Assembly: GCA_016235815.1 (NCBI GenBank)
Contig: JACRIM010000045.1
Span: forward strand, 1 to 64,000
Length of the DNA stretch: 64,000 bases
Reading direction: 5' to 3'
DNA from: Planctomycetota bacterium
GTDB taxonomy: Bacteria > Planctomycetota > Phycisphaerae > UBA1845 > UTPLA1
Position numbers and translations under genes: made by a program. Below the pieces are notes generated by a model. It saw only the letters and a program-made list of their open reading frames with translations, ran no database searches and was not told the origin of the DNA. Shown piece after piece: positions 54,221-62,295 of this stretch. The stretch's first letter is position 1. Every line of letters begins with the position of its first letter.

Positions 54221-55747
54221 TCACGGCGCCCCGCTCGGCTTGAACTCAATATCCTTGAATGAACCGGCATCGTCGCCCCACACATGCACGCACAATTGAC
54301 CCATGCCCGCCTCGCCGGCGATCTCTTGGAGCGTCGTTCCATTGACGCGGAAGATCACCCTCGTCGGGCCATACTCGATCTCCATCACCACGGCTTCACC
54401 CGGTTTGGGAACCGGTCCCGGGAAGCTCAGCCAGTTGCCGGAATCCGATGATGGAAAGAGCGACTTGTCCCCGCGCATCCACGTGTACTTGTCGCCCATC
54501 AACATGAAGAGTGGTCCGAAGGGTTGCACGTAACCAATACCGATCCGCGCGCCCTCATGGCCGGGAATGACCGTGGCCCTGAACGTGCCCGGCCCGAAAC
54601 TCTGATCGCTCGTCAGTTTTTTGAACTCGGCGGTGCGCTCGCAGGTCAGCCGTCCCTGTCGCACGGCCCAGTTGCCGTGGAACGGGCGCTCCTTGTGCCA
54701 ACCGGACAGGTCTTGTCCGTTGAAGAGGCGCGTGAACACACTTGGCGCTATCTGTGCCGGGTTATCTGACGTGCCGGGGCGCCGGGGAGGGGTCGTATAC
54801 CATGTATACGTGGCGACCATCGTCACCATGAACATCGTCGCAGCTGCAAATGCCACCAACCTCTGCTTTCGAGGGCCACTCACGTGCCCGCTTGCAATCC
54901 GGGCCTCGGCAGCATTCAGCGCCGCCGTGAATTCCTCCACGTTCTGAAAACGCTTTGCCGGTTGCGGGTGACAGGCGCGGTTCACGACATCGTTCAACTC
55001 CGACGCCGCCCACTTCTGCGGCGATGTCAGTATCTCCTTGGGAATCGTCGGGAAGGATCGCGGCGGCAGGCCGGTGAACATGCAATACAACGTCTTGCCC
55101 AGTGCGTAGGAATCCGCCGAACGATCCATGGCCCCATTGGGCGGCATGAAGTCGGGCGTGCCCACCGTGGTCATGAGCGTGGCCTCGGGCGCAAGCAACC
55201 CGATGTCGGCCAGCTTCCAGATGCCGCCGATCCGCAGGATGTTGGATGGCTTGATGTCGCGATGGATCACGCCATGCTCGTGAAGGAATGCCACGGCGGC
55301 GAGGATCTGCCGAATGATGGCAATCGATTCGTCAATCGGGATCGCGCCGCGCCGCGCCAAATCATCTGCAAGAGTGTGAGGGCAGTAACCGGCAGGATCG
55401 TGTCCGACATGGCGTGATGCATCCGCCGGCGCATTGAGGTCATCCGCCAGGTCCATGACGTAATAGAGATGCGGGCCGCTGTTCCCGACGTGGTGGATGC
55501 GAATGACGTTGGGATGCTCGGGGAGATTCGTCCGCAGGATGCCGACCGCGCGTTCCTCGCGGTTCGTCCTCGAGATCAGGGCCAGCCGGCCGCGGTCGAT
55601 CGTCTTCACGGCCACATGCTTGCCGACGGCATCCTGGGCCAGCCACACATCGCCATAGGCCCCCGCGCCGATCCGCCGCAGCATGGCATAGTCGGCAATG
55701 CGATCCCGAAGCTCGGGAGGCGGCTGGTTGTCGGCCTCATGGTCCAT
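54221..55747 (-). CDS. Membrane Ser/Thr protein kinase with DUF1080 domain
   Basis: A 508-residue protein. The kinase domain (about 20-275) has GAGAYGDVW (glycine loop), AVK48, H162-R-D164-IKPSN169 and GTPDFMPP; the Mg-binding DFG is DIG (181-183), with the Asp kept. One membrane helix spans about 298-316 (LVAFAAATMFMVTMVATYTWY). Outside is a DUF1080 (3-keto-disaccharide hydrolase-like, concanavalin fold) domain from about 338, beginning FTRLFNGQDLSGW. The outer domain probably senses a sugar or wall fragment and the inner kinase signals. The gene follows a small protein and an ECF sigma factor on one strand, a frequent planctomycete arrangement. Confidence 0.9.
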   Translation of the reverse strand: MDHEADNQPPPELRDRIADYAMLRRIGAGAYGDVWLAQDAVGKHVAVKTIDRGRLALISRTNREERAVGILRTNLPEHPNVIRIHHVGNSGPHLYYVMDLADDLNAPADASRHVGHDPAGYCPHTLADDLARRGAIPIDESIAIIRQILAAVAFLHEHGVIHRDIKPSNILRIGGIWKLADIGLLAPEATLMTTVGTPDFMPPNGAMDRSADSYALGKTLYCMFTGLPPRSFPTIPKEILTSPQKWAASELNDVVNRACHPQPAKRFQNVEEFTAALNAAEARIASGHVSGPRKQRLVAFAAATMFMVTMVATYTWYTTPPRRPGTSDNPAQIAPSVFTRLFNGQDLSGWHKERPFHGNWAVRQGRLTCERTAEFKKLTSDQSFGPGTFRATVIPGHEGARIGIGYVQPFGPLFMLMGDKYTWMRGDKSLFPSSDSGNWLSFPGPVPKPGEAVVMEIEYGPTRVIFRVNGTTLQEIAGEAGMGQLCVHVWGDDAGSFKDIEFKPSGAP

Positions 55748-55765
55748 GCAGCTCAGTCGACCATG

Positions 55766-56026
55766 CTACCGCCCATGGCCGGAGAATTCCGAACTGATCT
55801 GATCGACGCTGCGTTTACGGATCTCTTCCTCCTGCTCCGGGGGCATGCGGATGGCGAAGGAATCACGCACCGCCGCTTCTACCTTCTGGGCCTCCCGCAG
55901 CTTCGCCAGCCGCGCCTGCAGGTCGGGGCTTTCCGGCAGGACGGCCTCCAGCCGCTTCAGCCGGCCCGGCGACAAGGTTCGGGCCAGGTACTGCTCCAGT
56001 TCAAAATCACTGAACACATTGTTCAC
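55766..56026 (-). CDS. Small protein between ECF sigma factor and kinase, possible anti-sigma factor
   Basis: The 86-residue product overlaps the sigma-factor stop by four bases and lies 18 bases before the kinase gene. It is mostly helical (LEQYLARTLSPGRLKRLEAVLPESPDLQARLAKLREAQ) and resembles the small anti-sigma-like proteins that accompany this sigma class. It has no zinc-binding His-Cys-Cys motif and no membrane helix. The role is inferred from position. Confidence 0.7.
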   Translation of the reverse strand: MNNVFSDFELEQYLARTLSPGRLKRLEAVLPESPDLQARLAKLREAQKVEAAVRDSFAIRMPPEQEEEIRKRSVDQISSEFSGHGR

Positions 56027-56628
56027 GGCTGATCATCCTCTTTCGTTTCCTTCTCGACCCAGTACTTGAGTCGCTCGATGATCCGGTACTTGGCCACATA
56101 GACGGAGCTTACCGAGAGCTTCAGGAACTCGGCGGCACTCGCGGGTGTCCACCCCTCCAGCGCCGTCAACTGAAACGCCTGAAACGTCTTGGGCTCGACC
56201 TCCTTGGCCACCCGTGCCAGGCTGACCTGCATCAGATTCCGGCGCCAGTTGATCTCCCACATCTCTTCGGCATCGGGTCCGGCCGGATCATGCAATTGCT
56301 GGTGTCCGTTGCCGTCGTCGCCCTGATGAAGGCTGATGGCCGGACGCGCTCGGCGACGCTCGAGCAGGCTGATCACCTTCCGCTGCGTGACCGTTCGCAG
56401 ATATCCGCGAAACGTACCTTTGCTGCGGTCGTACTCAAACTGAGGCATCGCCTTGAACACATCGGTCACCACTTCCTGCAGGACATCCTGGGCATCGTCG
56501 GACTTCAGTCCGCAGGCCCGGGCGAAGTGGTAGATCAGCCGCCAATACTGGTCGAAGAACTGCTGCCAGCTGCGCTGATCCCCGGCATCACGCAATCGAA
56601 TCAGCAGTGATGGCGGGGTATCAGGCAT
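56023..56628 (-). CDS. ECF-type RNA polymerase sigma factor
   Basis: A 201-residue sigma-70-family protein. Region 2 is present (WQQFFDQYWRLIYHFARACGL, then DAQDVLQEVVTDVFKAM and FRGYLRTVTQRKVISLLE) and region 4 ends in a helix-turn-helix (EGWTPASAAEFLKLSVSSVYVAKYRIIERL). GAGGAGAAGG precedes the ATG. With the small protein and the kinase it forms an apparent operon reaching the 799-residue surface protein. Such kinase-coupled ECF factors are known in Planctomycetota; the kinase may control the sigma factor by phosphorylation. Confidence 0.92.
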   Translation of the reverse strand: MPDTPPSLLIRLRDAGDQRSWQQFFDQYWRLIYHFARACGLKSDDAQDVLQEVVTDVFKAMPQFEYDRSKGTFRGYLRTVTQRKVISLLERRRARPAISLHQGDDGNGHQQLHDPAGPDAEEMWEINWRRNLMQVSLARVAKEVEPKTFQAFQLTALEGWTPASAAEFLKLSVSSVYVAKYRIIERLKYWVEKETKEDDQP

Positions 56629-57358
56629 CCGTCCTTCTCCTCACCGGCCCGGGAGTGGGGTTCCACTCTACCATTGGCCGGCGACAGGGACTTCTTACAC
56701 GAAAAAAACAAAAAGCGGTCCCCCGCTCCCGGGTCGGAGCTCGATTGTAAAGAAGGCGATCCGCCGGTTGGCCCACGATCCGGGATTCGGTTTGTTTCAT
56801 CGGCTGCCTGCCAAGTCTCAGAACGAGCTCGGCATGAATAGGAAAGGCACCGGCGTCGCTGGGACTCCGATGCCTTGGTGTCATGGCCCCCCGCTCTCGG
56901 GCCGGAGAGGAAGTAGCACTGTAGAAAGCGCTACTTGGGGGACCGAATGAATCGTAGCTGCGCATGGTGCGCATTTCAATCGCCTGAGCAGGTGGTCTCG
57001 GCTGCGGCGTTGCCAACGGCCGGACGTTTTGGAACCCGAAGGACCAGCGTCCGTGCTGGCAAGCCGGCTCGTTGCGGCGTACCGGCAGGGTATCCCACAG
57101 CTGACGAGTGTACGACTGAACCTTGCGACCCAACGCCAAACTTTGAACCGGGTTACAAATTTCAGGGCGGTGCTCCACCAGGCCGACGTATCAACTTGGC
57201 GGTCCATTCCAGGGTGTTCATCCGTGACCGCACGCGCCCCAACCGCGGTCATTCACAAAGCCCATCCACCCCCGCATCTCCTACCTCATTAAGCAGTGCG
57301 TCGGTACCGAGGGTCAACGCAATCCGCTTCAGCCGCTATTTACATTTGCCCGACCCCA
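56629..57358. other. 730-base stretch without a clear gene
   Basis: Open frames here have no coding character I trust. It holds the terminator-like hairpin at 56702-56727, a short motif (CCCCGCTC, CGGG, CGGAG) occurring twice (near 56721 and 56888), and a hairpin AAGTAGC/GCTACTT at about 56910-56936. An RNA gene on the minus strand is possible but unsupported. Confidence 0.35.
56702..56727 (-). terminator. Intrinsic terminator upstream of the sigma-factor operon
   Basis: On the minus strand AGCGG-GGGA-CCGCT is followed by TTTTTGTTTTTTT. It would stop transcription arriving from the ribbon-helix-helix gene, or from an unrecognised RNA, about 75 bases before the sigma-factor start. Confidence 0.6.
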
Positions 57359-57829
57359 TCAAGCCGGCACATTTTCATCTTCGAACTGCCGGAACCCTTT
57401 GTAGAAACTTTGGCGCCGGCGCTTAGGGACCAGCTTCATGCATTTGGGCATGTGTTCATCGAACCATTCAAGCACTTCCTCTTCCTTTTCTAGCTGCGAC
57501 AACTCATTAACCAGATCGTGCCACTCATGTTGGTCGGTATCATGAGGACAAAGATCAAGGAGATGTCGCGTCAACTCATATGCCGCGACAGCGTAACATC
57601 CGGCTCCGCCGGTGGACGCCGTCATGCAACACGCCCGAAAAAACGACGGAACCCCGCCAAACACCGCTTGTACACTTTGCATAGATTTTTTTTCCGTTAT
57701 TGAAAGCTCCTGATCAATCGCCTTCACCACGAAGGCTGTAACACTGATGCCAAGCCTCGCGGACCGCTCCGCCAGTTTTTTCTTTCGCTCAGCGTCGATG
57801 CGCATAATCAAGGTTTCGTTTTTTGCCAT
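57359..57829 (-). CDS. Ribbon-helix-helix protein with unknown C-terminal domain
   Basis: The ATG at 57829 follows a G-run and lies just after a strong promoter; the longer open frame would run through that promoter. The 156-residue protein begins with a ribbon-helix-helix fold (ETLIMRIDAERKKKLAERSARLGISVTAFVVKAI), a dimeric DNA-binding domain typical of antitoxins and plasmid repressors. The rest (about 50-156) is cysteine-containing and helical (FRACCMTASTGGAGCYAVAAYELT, HEWHDLVNELSQLEKEEEVLEW) and unfamiliar. No toxin gene is adjacent. A palindrome overlaps its promoter, so it probably represses itself. Confidence 0.75.
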   Translation of the reverse strand: MAKNETLIMRIDAERKKKLAERSARLGISVTAFVVKAIDQELSITEKKSMQSVQAVFGGVPSFFRACCMTASTGGAGCYAVAAYELTRHLLDLCPHDTDQHEWHDLVNELSQLEKEEEVLEWFDEHMPKCMKLVPKRRRQSFYKGFRQFEDENVPA

Positions 57830-57837
57830 TCCCCCCA

Positions 57838-57866
57838 AGTATAGGGGCGCAATTAGCCAGTGTAAA
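57838..57866 (-). promoter_or_regulatory. Sigma-70-type promoter of the ribbon-helix-helix gene
   Basis: On the minus strand TTTACA (57861-57866) and TATACT (57838-57843) are spaced by 17 bases, each near consensus. Transcription would begin close to the G-run that also serves as ribosome-binding site before ATG 57829. Confidence 0.7.
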
Positions 57867-57874
57867 TACACTGG
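57857..57874. promoter_or_regulatory. Palindromic operator overlapping the -35 box
   Basis: CCAGTGTA-AA-TACACTGG is a perfect eight-base inverted repeat with a two-base spacer. It covers the -35 box of the promoter above, the place where a ribbon-helix-helix repressor would block RNA polymerase. Confidence 0.65.
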
Positions 57875-58096
57875 TTCAATAAACGTTCGGCGCTTGACCT
57901 GCGAGCCACCCATGAGTCGCGGGCTTATCCCAGAGCATCGCCGCCGTTCAGTCCGCCGACCGGCGAAGAAACGTCTCGATTGCCTCGACAGCCCAAAGCT
58001 CCAGGGCGCCAAGTCCATCTCTGCCAGGGTGGAATCGTCGGCGAGCACCGAGCCTGTGCGGTCCACTTGATCCGGCTTCAAACACCTTTTGACCGG

Positions 58097-58506
58097 TGTC
58101 ATTCATCAGTCAAAACCAGCCAGTGATTATCACTTGAAAACCGGCCGCTTTGAGGAGTTGTCGGTTCGTCTTGAAGTTCTCCCAGCCAGGGTCTGGCTGG
58201 AGGAGAACGTCGATGGCGAACCAACTCAAGATGGCCGAACAGCACGCAATCATCAGGCTGGCCGAGCACGGCTGGTCGTATCGGCGGATCGCCCGGGAGA
58301 TGGGCGTCCACCGCGAGACCGTCGCCCGGTATGTGGCGTTGGCGCAGGGGGACGCACGCGCTGGGCCGGCCCCGCCGGACGGGATGGCCGATCCATTCGT
58401 TTCGATGGCCGGGGTTGATCGGGTTGTCGCCGGCGATGATTCGTCAAAACCGGCCATTTCGATTACCGGCTCCGATGGGTTCAGCGAGGTCCAGGGCAGC
58501 GGATAG
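58097..58506 (+). mobile_element. IS21-family end remnant, right copy
   Basis: It begins TGTCATTCATCAGTC, the TG terminus of an IS21-type end, and is near-identical over 78 bases to the inverted copy at 7300-7377. It continues into the istA ribosome-binding site (GGAGGAGAACG) and the first part of istA before ending at about 58506. No istB or second end is seen, so the element is broken. The rest of the gap from 57830 holds only the promoter and operator described separately. Confidence 0.75.
58213..58506 (+). pseudogene. istA: IS21 transposase IstA fragment (N-terminal helix-turn-helix)
   Basis: Ninety-seven codons remain of a protein normally 400-500 residues long. The N-terminus (MAEQHAIIRLAEHGWSYRRIAREMGVHRETVARYV) is the IstA-type helix-turn-helix that binds IS21 ends. 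The DDE catalytic domain is missing. The C-terminal 40 codons are unlike IstA and run over the end of the facing GTPase gene. Confidence 0.75.
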
Positions 58507-60352
58507 TTTTGCCCGAGAATTGAAGCAGCTTATTTAGTTTGGCCTGACAGGCTTGAAGTTCCTCACGCACCTTGTCCGTCTGATCCAGCATGGGCCTCAG
58601 TATCTCATTTTGAAGCAGGTCGAAGACGTCTGTTTCAAAGGGGCCGCGCCATTCTTCAGCCGAATTCTTATCCTCGATCTGTTTGCAAACATCCCGCACG
58701 GCCCGGACGTACACTATCGCTAGGATCCCCAAATAAATAGCTACTACTGCACCAAGCCCCTTAAGAAAGGCACCCGCCCCGAGGGCGGACACGATCGCTG
58801 CTGTCGCTCGCAGGGCGTCGGTGAGATTGCGTGTGGCGGCCAGCTCCAGTACTCCGGCCAGTATCGGTTGCACCAGAAGAAACCAAAATAGTACGAACCA
58901 AATAGCACCGCGTGACAACCGCCCCGCAGGTTTCGGCGGGGCCGAGAGGAAAGCAATTATCTCATCTTCAAGCTTGGCAGGCTTCTCAACCAACTCCGCG
59001 GCGATCCTCTTCATCAACGGCGTTGGATCGTGGACGGAAATCTCGTCTACTAAAGGCTTCGGACCTTCGGGTAGCCTTGGCTTGATTGCCGAGGTCATTG
59101 CCTTGGCGCGATCATACAGGTCCAGCCCCTGAACTCGGTGCAGATCGGATCCCGTGAACATCGCAGCCGCCGATGTTGGAATCATCCTGCGGGAGATGAA
59201 TCTAAAAATACTGGACAATGGCCAGTACACGGCCCCGAGTTCCGGCCATTTCACGATGCTTTGAGACATCAGGTCGTGGGCCAACTCTGTCGGCGGTCGT
59301 ATCGTCCGCGCGAGCCGCCGACCAATCGTGTTGAAATAATTCTCGTCAAAGTTGGCAGCGAATTCTGTCTTCAGTAGTTTGTGGATACCATCACAGTGTC
59401 TGATGTTCTTCTCTACCTCGAAGTAATCCAACAGCCTCTGGGCATTGGCCTGCACCTGAGCATTTCGGTGATCAGCCTTTATGCGTTGAACATCCGCTCC
59501 CGAAAGCGGTTTCCGGAGCTCCTGGCGGAGGTTTTCTAATTCCTTTGCAGCAAGCTCCGCCAAGGCTGACACCTGCACCTGCTCGGGGCCCGTCATAGGC
59601 GGATCGTCGCCCCACTGGTCCTTAATGAATTTGATGAACGACGTGGGTGTTCCGTACCCGGCTGAGACCATGTAGGTCTGTCCCTCCTGGACGTCTACAC
59701 CAACTACCCCGATGACGTCCCCGGTGAACCACTGCTTCTGCTTTTTCCAGAATGCCTCAGCATCCATCCCATCAAGCCCATCCTTCAGCAGTAGATCAAA
59801 CTTGGCCATAACGCAGTATTTGTTGGAATGGCCGTGGACTACCCGCCGTGTCAGTTCAGCGACGGCTTGGTCATCAGCCTTTTTCGGATCAAACATCCAG
59901 ATAACGCGTTCCATCCGATGAATGGCCGTCCTGGCTATTTCCAAGTGAGACGGAAAGCTACTGTCGATGTCGGGCAGATCCACAAGAACCAGACCCCTGA
60001 TCGCATCCTCGGCATGTTCGAATGGCTGGTAGGGAATGGCTGGGTTGGTTTCGTGATCGTTGAAGCGCAGATCGAATTCTCGCCGGTCATCTTTGTGGAC
60101 ATACGCGACGGGCCCCGAGGTTCCCTCGCCGACCAATTCGTGGTCCTTTGATATTTTCGCTCCAGCCAAGGCGTTGATGAGTGTGGACTTTCCGACGTCT
60201 TTGCAGCCTAAGATACCGCAGACAATGAGCCTATCCTGTTCACCGATACCGGCACAAGAGGCCAGGTCATTGGGTGGCTTACCAAGCAGTCGGCTGAGCC
60301 GACGATTCAGATCGTCTAGTTGTTCTCGTGGATCGTCGGTGGTTGTTATCAT
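58481..60352 (-). CDS. Dynamin-like GTPase, downstream member of pair
   Basis: A 623-residue P-loop GTPase: G1 is GCKDVGKST (49-57), G3 is VDLPD (124-128), and a helical stalk follows. Two membrane segments lie toward the C-terminus (AIWFVLFWFLLVQPILAGVLELA and the FLKGLGAVVAIYLGILAIVYV region). This matches bacterial dynamin-like proteins, which bind and remodel membranes as heteromers encoded side by side. Its start overlaps the partner's stop by four bases. It ends against the broken istA. Bacterial dynamins protect membranes under phage and antibiotic attack; that role here is inference. Confidence 0.82.
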   Translation of the reverse strand: MITTTDDPREQLDDLNRRLSRLLGKPPNDLASCAGIGEQDRLIVCGILGCKDVGKSTLINALAGAKISKDHELVGEGTSGPVAYVHKDDRREFDLRFNDHETNPAIPYQPFEHAEDAIRGLVLVDLPDIDSSFPSHLEIARTAIHRMERVIWMFDPKKADDQAVAELTRRVVHGHSNKYCVMAKFDLLLKDGLDGMDAEAFWKKQKQWFTGDVIGVVGVDVQEGQTYMVSAGYGTPTSFIKFIKDQWGDDPPMTGPEQVQVSALAELAAKELENLRQELRKPLSGADVQRIKADHRNAQVQANAQRLLDYFEVEKNIRHCDGIHKLLKTEFAANFDENYFNTIGRRLARTIRPPTELAHDLMSQSIVKWPELGAVYWPLSSIFRFISRRMIPTSAAAMFTGSDLHRVQGLDLYDRAKAMTSAIKPRLPEGPKPLVDEISVHDPTPLMKRIAAELVEKPAKLEDEIIAFLSAPPKPAGRLSRGAIWFVLFWFLLVQPILAGVLELAATRNLTDALRATAAIVSALGAGAFLKGLGAVVAIYLGILAIVYVRAVRDVCKQIEDKNSAEEWRGPFETDVFDLLQNEILRPMLDQTDKVREELQACQAKLNKLLQFSGKTIRCPGPR

Positions 60353-62112
60353 GGCGACACCCCCGCTGAATTGCTGGAGGAGTCCACGGGGAGCTGGGCA
60401 GCATCAGTTTCGGCGATGGCCTTCAACGCGATACACAATTCTGATTCCGGCTTCAGGACGAATGATTCGAGTCGGTCCAGGAGTCGCTGCATTGATTCGT
60501 CGATCTGTTTGTTAAGTTCCCGGCGGAATTTCTTAACGGCCTCTGTAAGTCGGACCTGGGCCGCGCTTTTGCTGAGTTCCCTGATATTGCTTATGCATTG
60601 TTCGAGCCGAATAGCAGCCGCGCTTCCGAAGAGCCCGAAGATTATCGCAGCGGGCACTGAAACGCCGCCGGTTGTTATCGCCAGTGCCGCGCAGATTGCT
60701 GTAAATCCGCCGGCTTGGATCCCTTCAGTCTTGGTGACTTTGACCAGAACAGAAAGGATCTCTTTGTGGGCATCTTTAAATGCCGTAACCACCTCACTCC
60801 AATCAGCGACCAGGAGTCTGGCATCCTCCGTCGCAGACATGGTGTTTGTCACCGCATCCAATTTCAAGTCCTTCGGTGACCCTATCTCTTTGTAAAATAG
60901 GCTGTCCCGCACGATTATCAGCATATCGTTGATTGCAAGGTCGCGCTTATGTTCAAAGGTTTTCTGTCCTTCGGCTTGGCGATCATAGGTTTCGGGTTGG
61001 CAATCGACGGTCGAACGCATGTCCAGAAACGGGATTTTGGGCATCTTTTTCTGGAACCAGTCCCACGCCCGCCTAGCGTCCAGCGCAACGCTGTCAACCT
61101 TTTGCCAAAATGGACTGATAAGCTTTCGCTCCTCTGGGCTTAATAGAATGCTTAACACATATTGTTCGTCGGGCACCGCGCGGGCAGCAACCTTCTTGAG
61201 TTCGTTTTCGAGTTTATGGAATAGGCGGAGTCGATTCTCGTTCTGATTGAGGACGTGATTTGCTGCCTCAGAGATCTGTCTCTGTAGCCGCCTGAGTCGA
61301 TTACCCCCCGATGATTCCAGAGGCGGGGCCAACCATGTACGTGTCTTGTCAAGGACTCCTGGGGGAAACCTCAGAAATCCCCTGCCGGCACGGTACTCGA
61401 TCAATTCATAATCGGCCTTGAATAGTTTCGCCTGGTCGGCGAGCTTCCGGATATCCTCCTCCAGCAGATCTCGGCCATCTTCGTTGCAGTTGAACAAAAC
61501 CAGCCGATCAGAGCCAAAGCGGTCCAAACACTTCAGCAATTTCACAAACGTCTTCTGGTCATACCATCGTTGGGAGTCCACCACGATCAGAACGCGATCG
61601 AACCAAGGCATAAGGCGCATGGCGGTGTCACCCTCATCGAGCGATCGCTGGGTGCTGAAGTCTGGGGTGTCCACGAGCATCAGCCGGTCGGCACCTCGAA
61701 ATTCCACGAATACCGCCGCGATCTGTTCGGAGTGTCCTTCCACAGGGGCGTCTACCTGGTCGTAATTGGGACGGGATGTTGGAAAGAGCACCCGGTCATG
61801 GTCGAACCAAGTGCGAACCTGCGCCTCCAACCCATATGAGGCAGCCAGGACTGGACCCCTCGTGGTCCGGGCCTTCATGGTCACATGGCTAACGTGGTTG
61901 CCCCCGATGAGGTTGTTGAAGATCGTACTCTTGCCGCTGCTGGATCCTCCGACGATTCCAACCAGCTGAACATCCGCGTGCTCCCGTTGACGAAAAATCA
62001 GAAAACGCAGGGCCCCGGCCATCTGGGTTTCAGTCGGAGTCCAAGAACTGAACCCAAACCGACTCGCAAGGGCGTTGCCTTGTTCCGAAAGGATTTTCAG
62101 GTGCCGGTCCAC
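60349..62112 (-). CDS. Dynamin-like GTPase, upstream member of pair
   Basis: A 587-residue protein with G1 GGSSSGKST (55-63), G3 VDTPDFS (147-153), and a strand then Asn-Cys-Asn (LVLFNCNED) near the G4 position. A long helical middle is followed by a hydrophobic hairpin (FTAICAALAITTGGVSVPAAIIFGLFGSAAAI) and a basic coiled tail. It is of the same type as its partner but too different to be a recent copy. Overlap with the next gene by four bases suggests the two are made in fixed ratio. GTPase pairs of this sort form mixed oligomers on membranes. Confidence 0.82.
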   Translation of the reverse strand: MDRHLKILSEQGNALASRFGFSSWTPTETQMAGALRFLIFRQREHADVQLVGIVGGSSSGKSTIFNNLIGGNHVSHVTMKARTTRGPVLAASYGLEAQVRTWFDHDRVLFPTSRPNYDQVDAPVEGHSEQIAAVFVEFRGADRLMLVDTPDFSTQRSLDEGDTAMRLMPWFDRVLIVVDSQRWYDQKTFVKLLKCLDRFGSDRLVLFNCNEDGRDLLEEDIRKLADQAKLFKADYELIEYRAGRGFLRFPPGVLDKTRTWLAPPLESSGGNRLRRLQRQISEAANHVLNQNENRLRLFHKLENELKKVAARAVPDEQYVLSILLSPEERKLISPFWQKVDSVALDARRAWDWFQKKMPKIPFLDMRSTVDCQPETYDRQAEGQKTFEHKRDLAINDMLIIVRDSLFYKEIGSPKDLKLDAVTNTMSATEDARLLVADWSEVVTAFKDAHKEILSVLVKVTKTEGIQAGGFTAICAALAITTGGVSVPAAIIFGLFGSAAAIRLEQCISNIRELSKSAAQVRLTEAVKKFRRELNKQIDESMQRLLDRLESFVLKPESELCIALKAIAETDAAQLPVDSSSNSAGVSP

Positions 62113-62295
62113 AGAGCCCCTTATGACGAATAGCTGAAGTTAATACGATAATCTTGGGGAAGTCAAGAAGTGGAACATCGGGGGCCGAGCGAACGAGCGA
62201 AGAGGGGCCGCGGTGGACGGGAAGTCAGGCCGATGTCTTCGCGCCCCGAGGCAAACATCCGGCAGGGCGGGCGCGGTGGAGTGCATCAGCCCACT

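Noticed and set aside
56621-57178. Open frame of 185 codons on the minus strand
   Set aside because: No ribosome-binding site, no recognisable pattern, Arg/Pro-rich composition, and it runs through the terminator at 56702-56727.
57830-58102. N-terminal extension of the ribbon-helix-helix protein
   Set aside because: It would place the promoter and operator inside the coding region and carries no ribbon-helix-helix or signal sequence; ATG 57829 has a G-run just before it.
58110-58457. Open frame opposite the istA fragment
   Set aside because: It is the reverse reading of the IS21 end and istA; the plus-strand frame has the helix-turn-helix and a ribosome-binding site.
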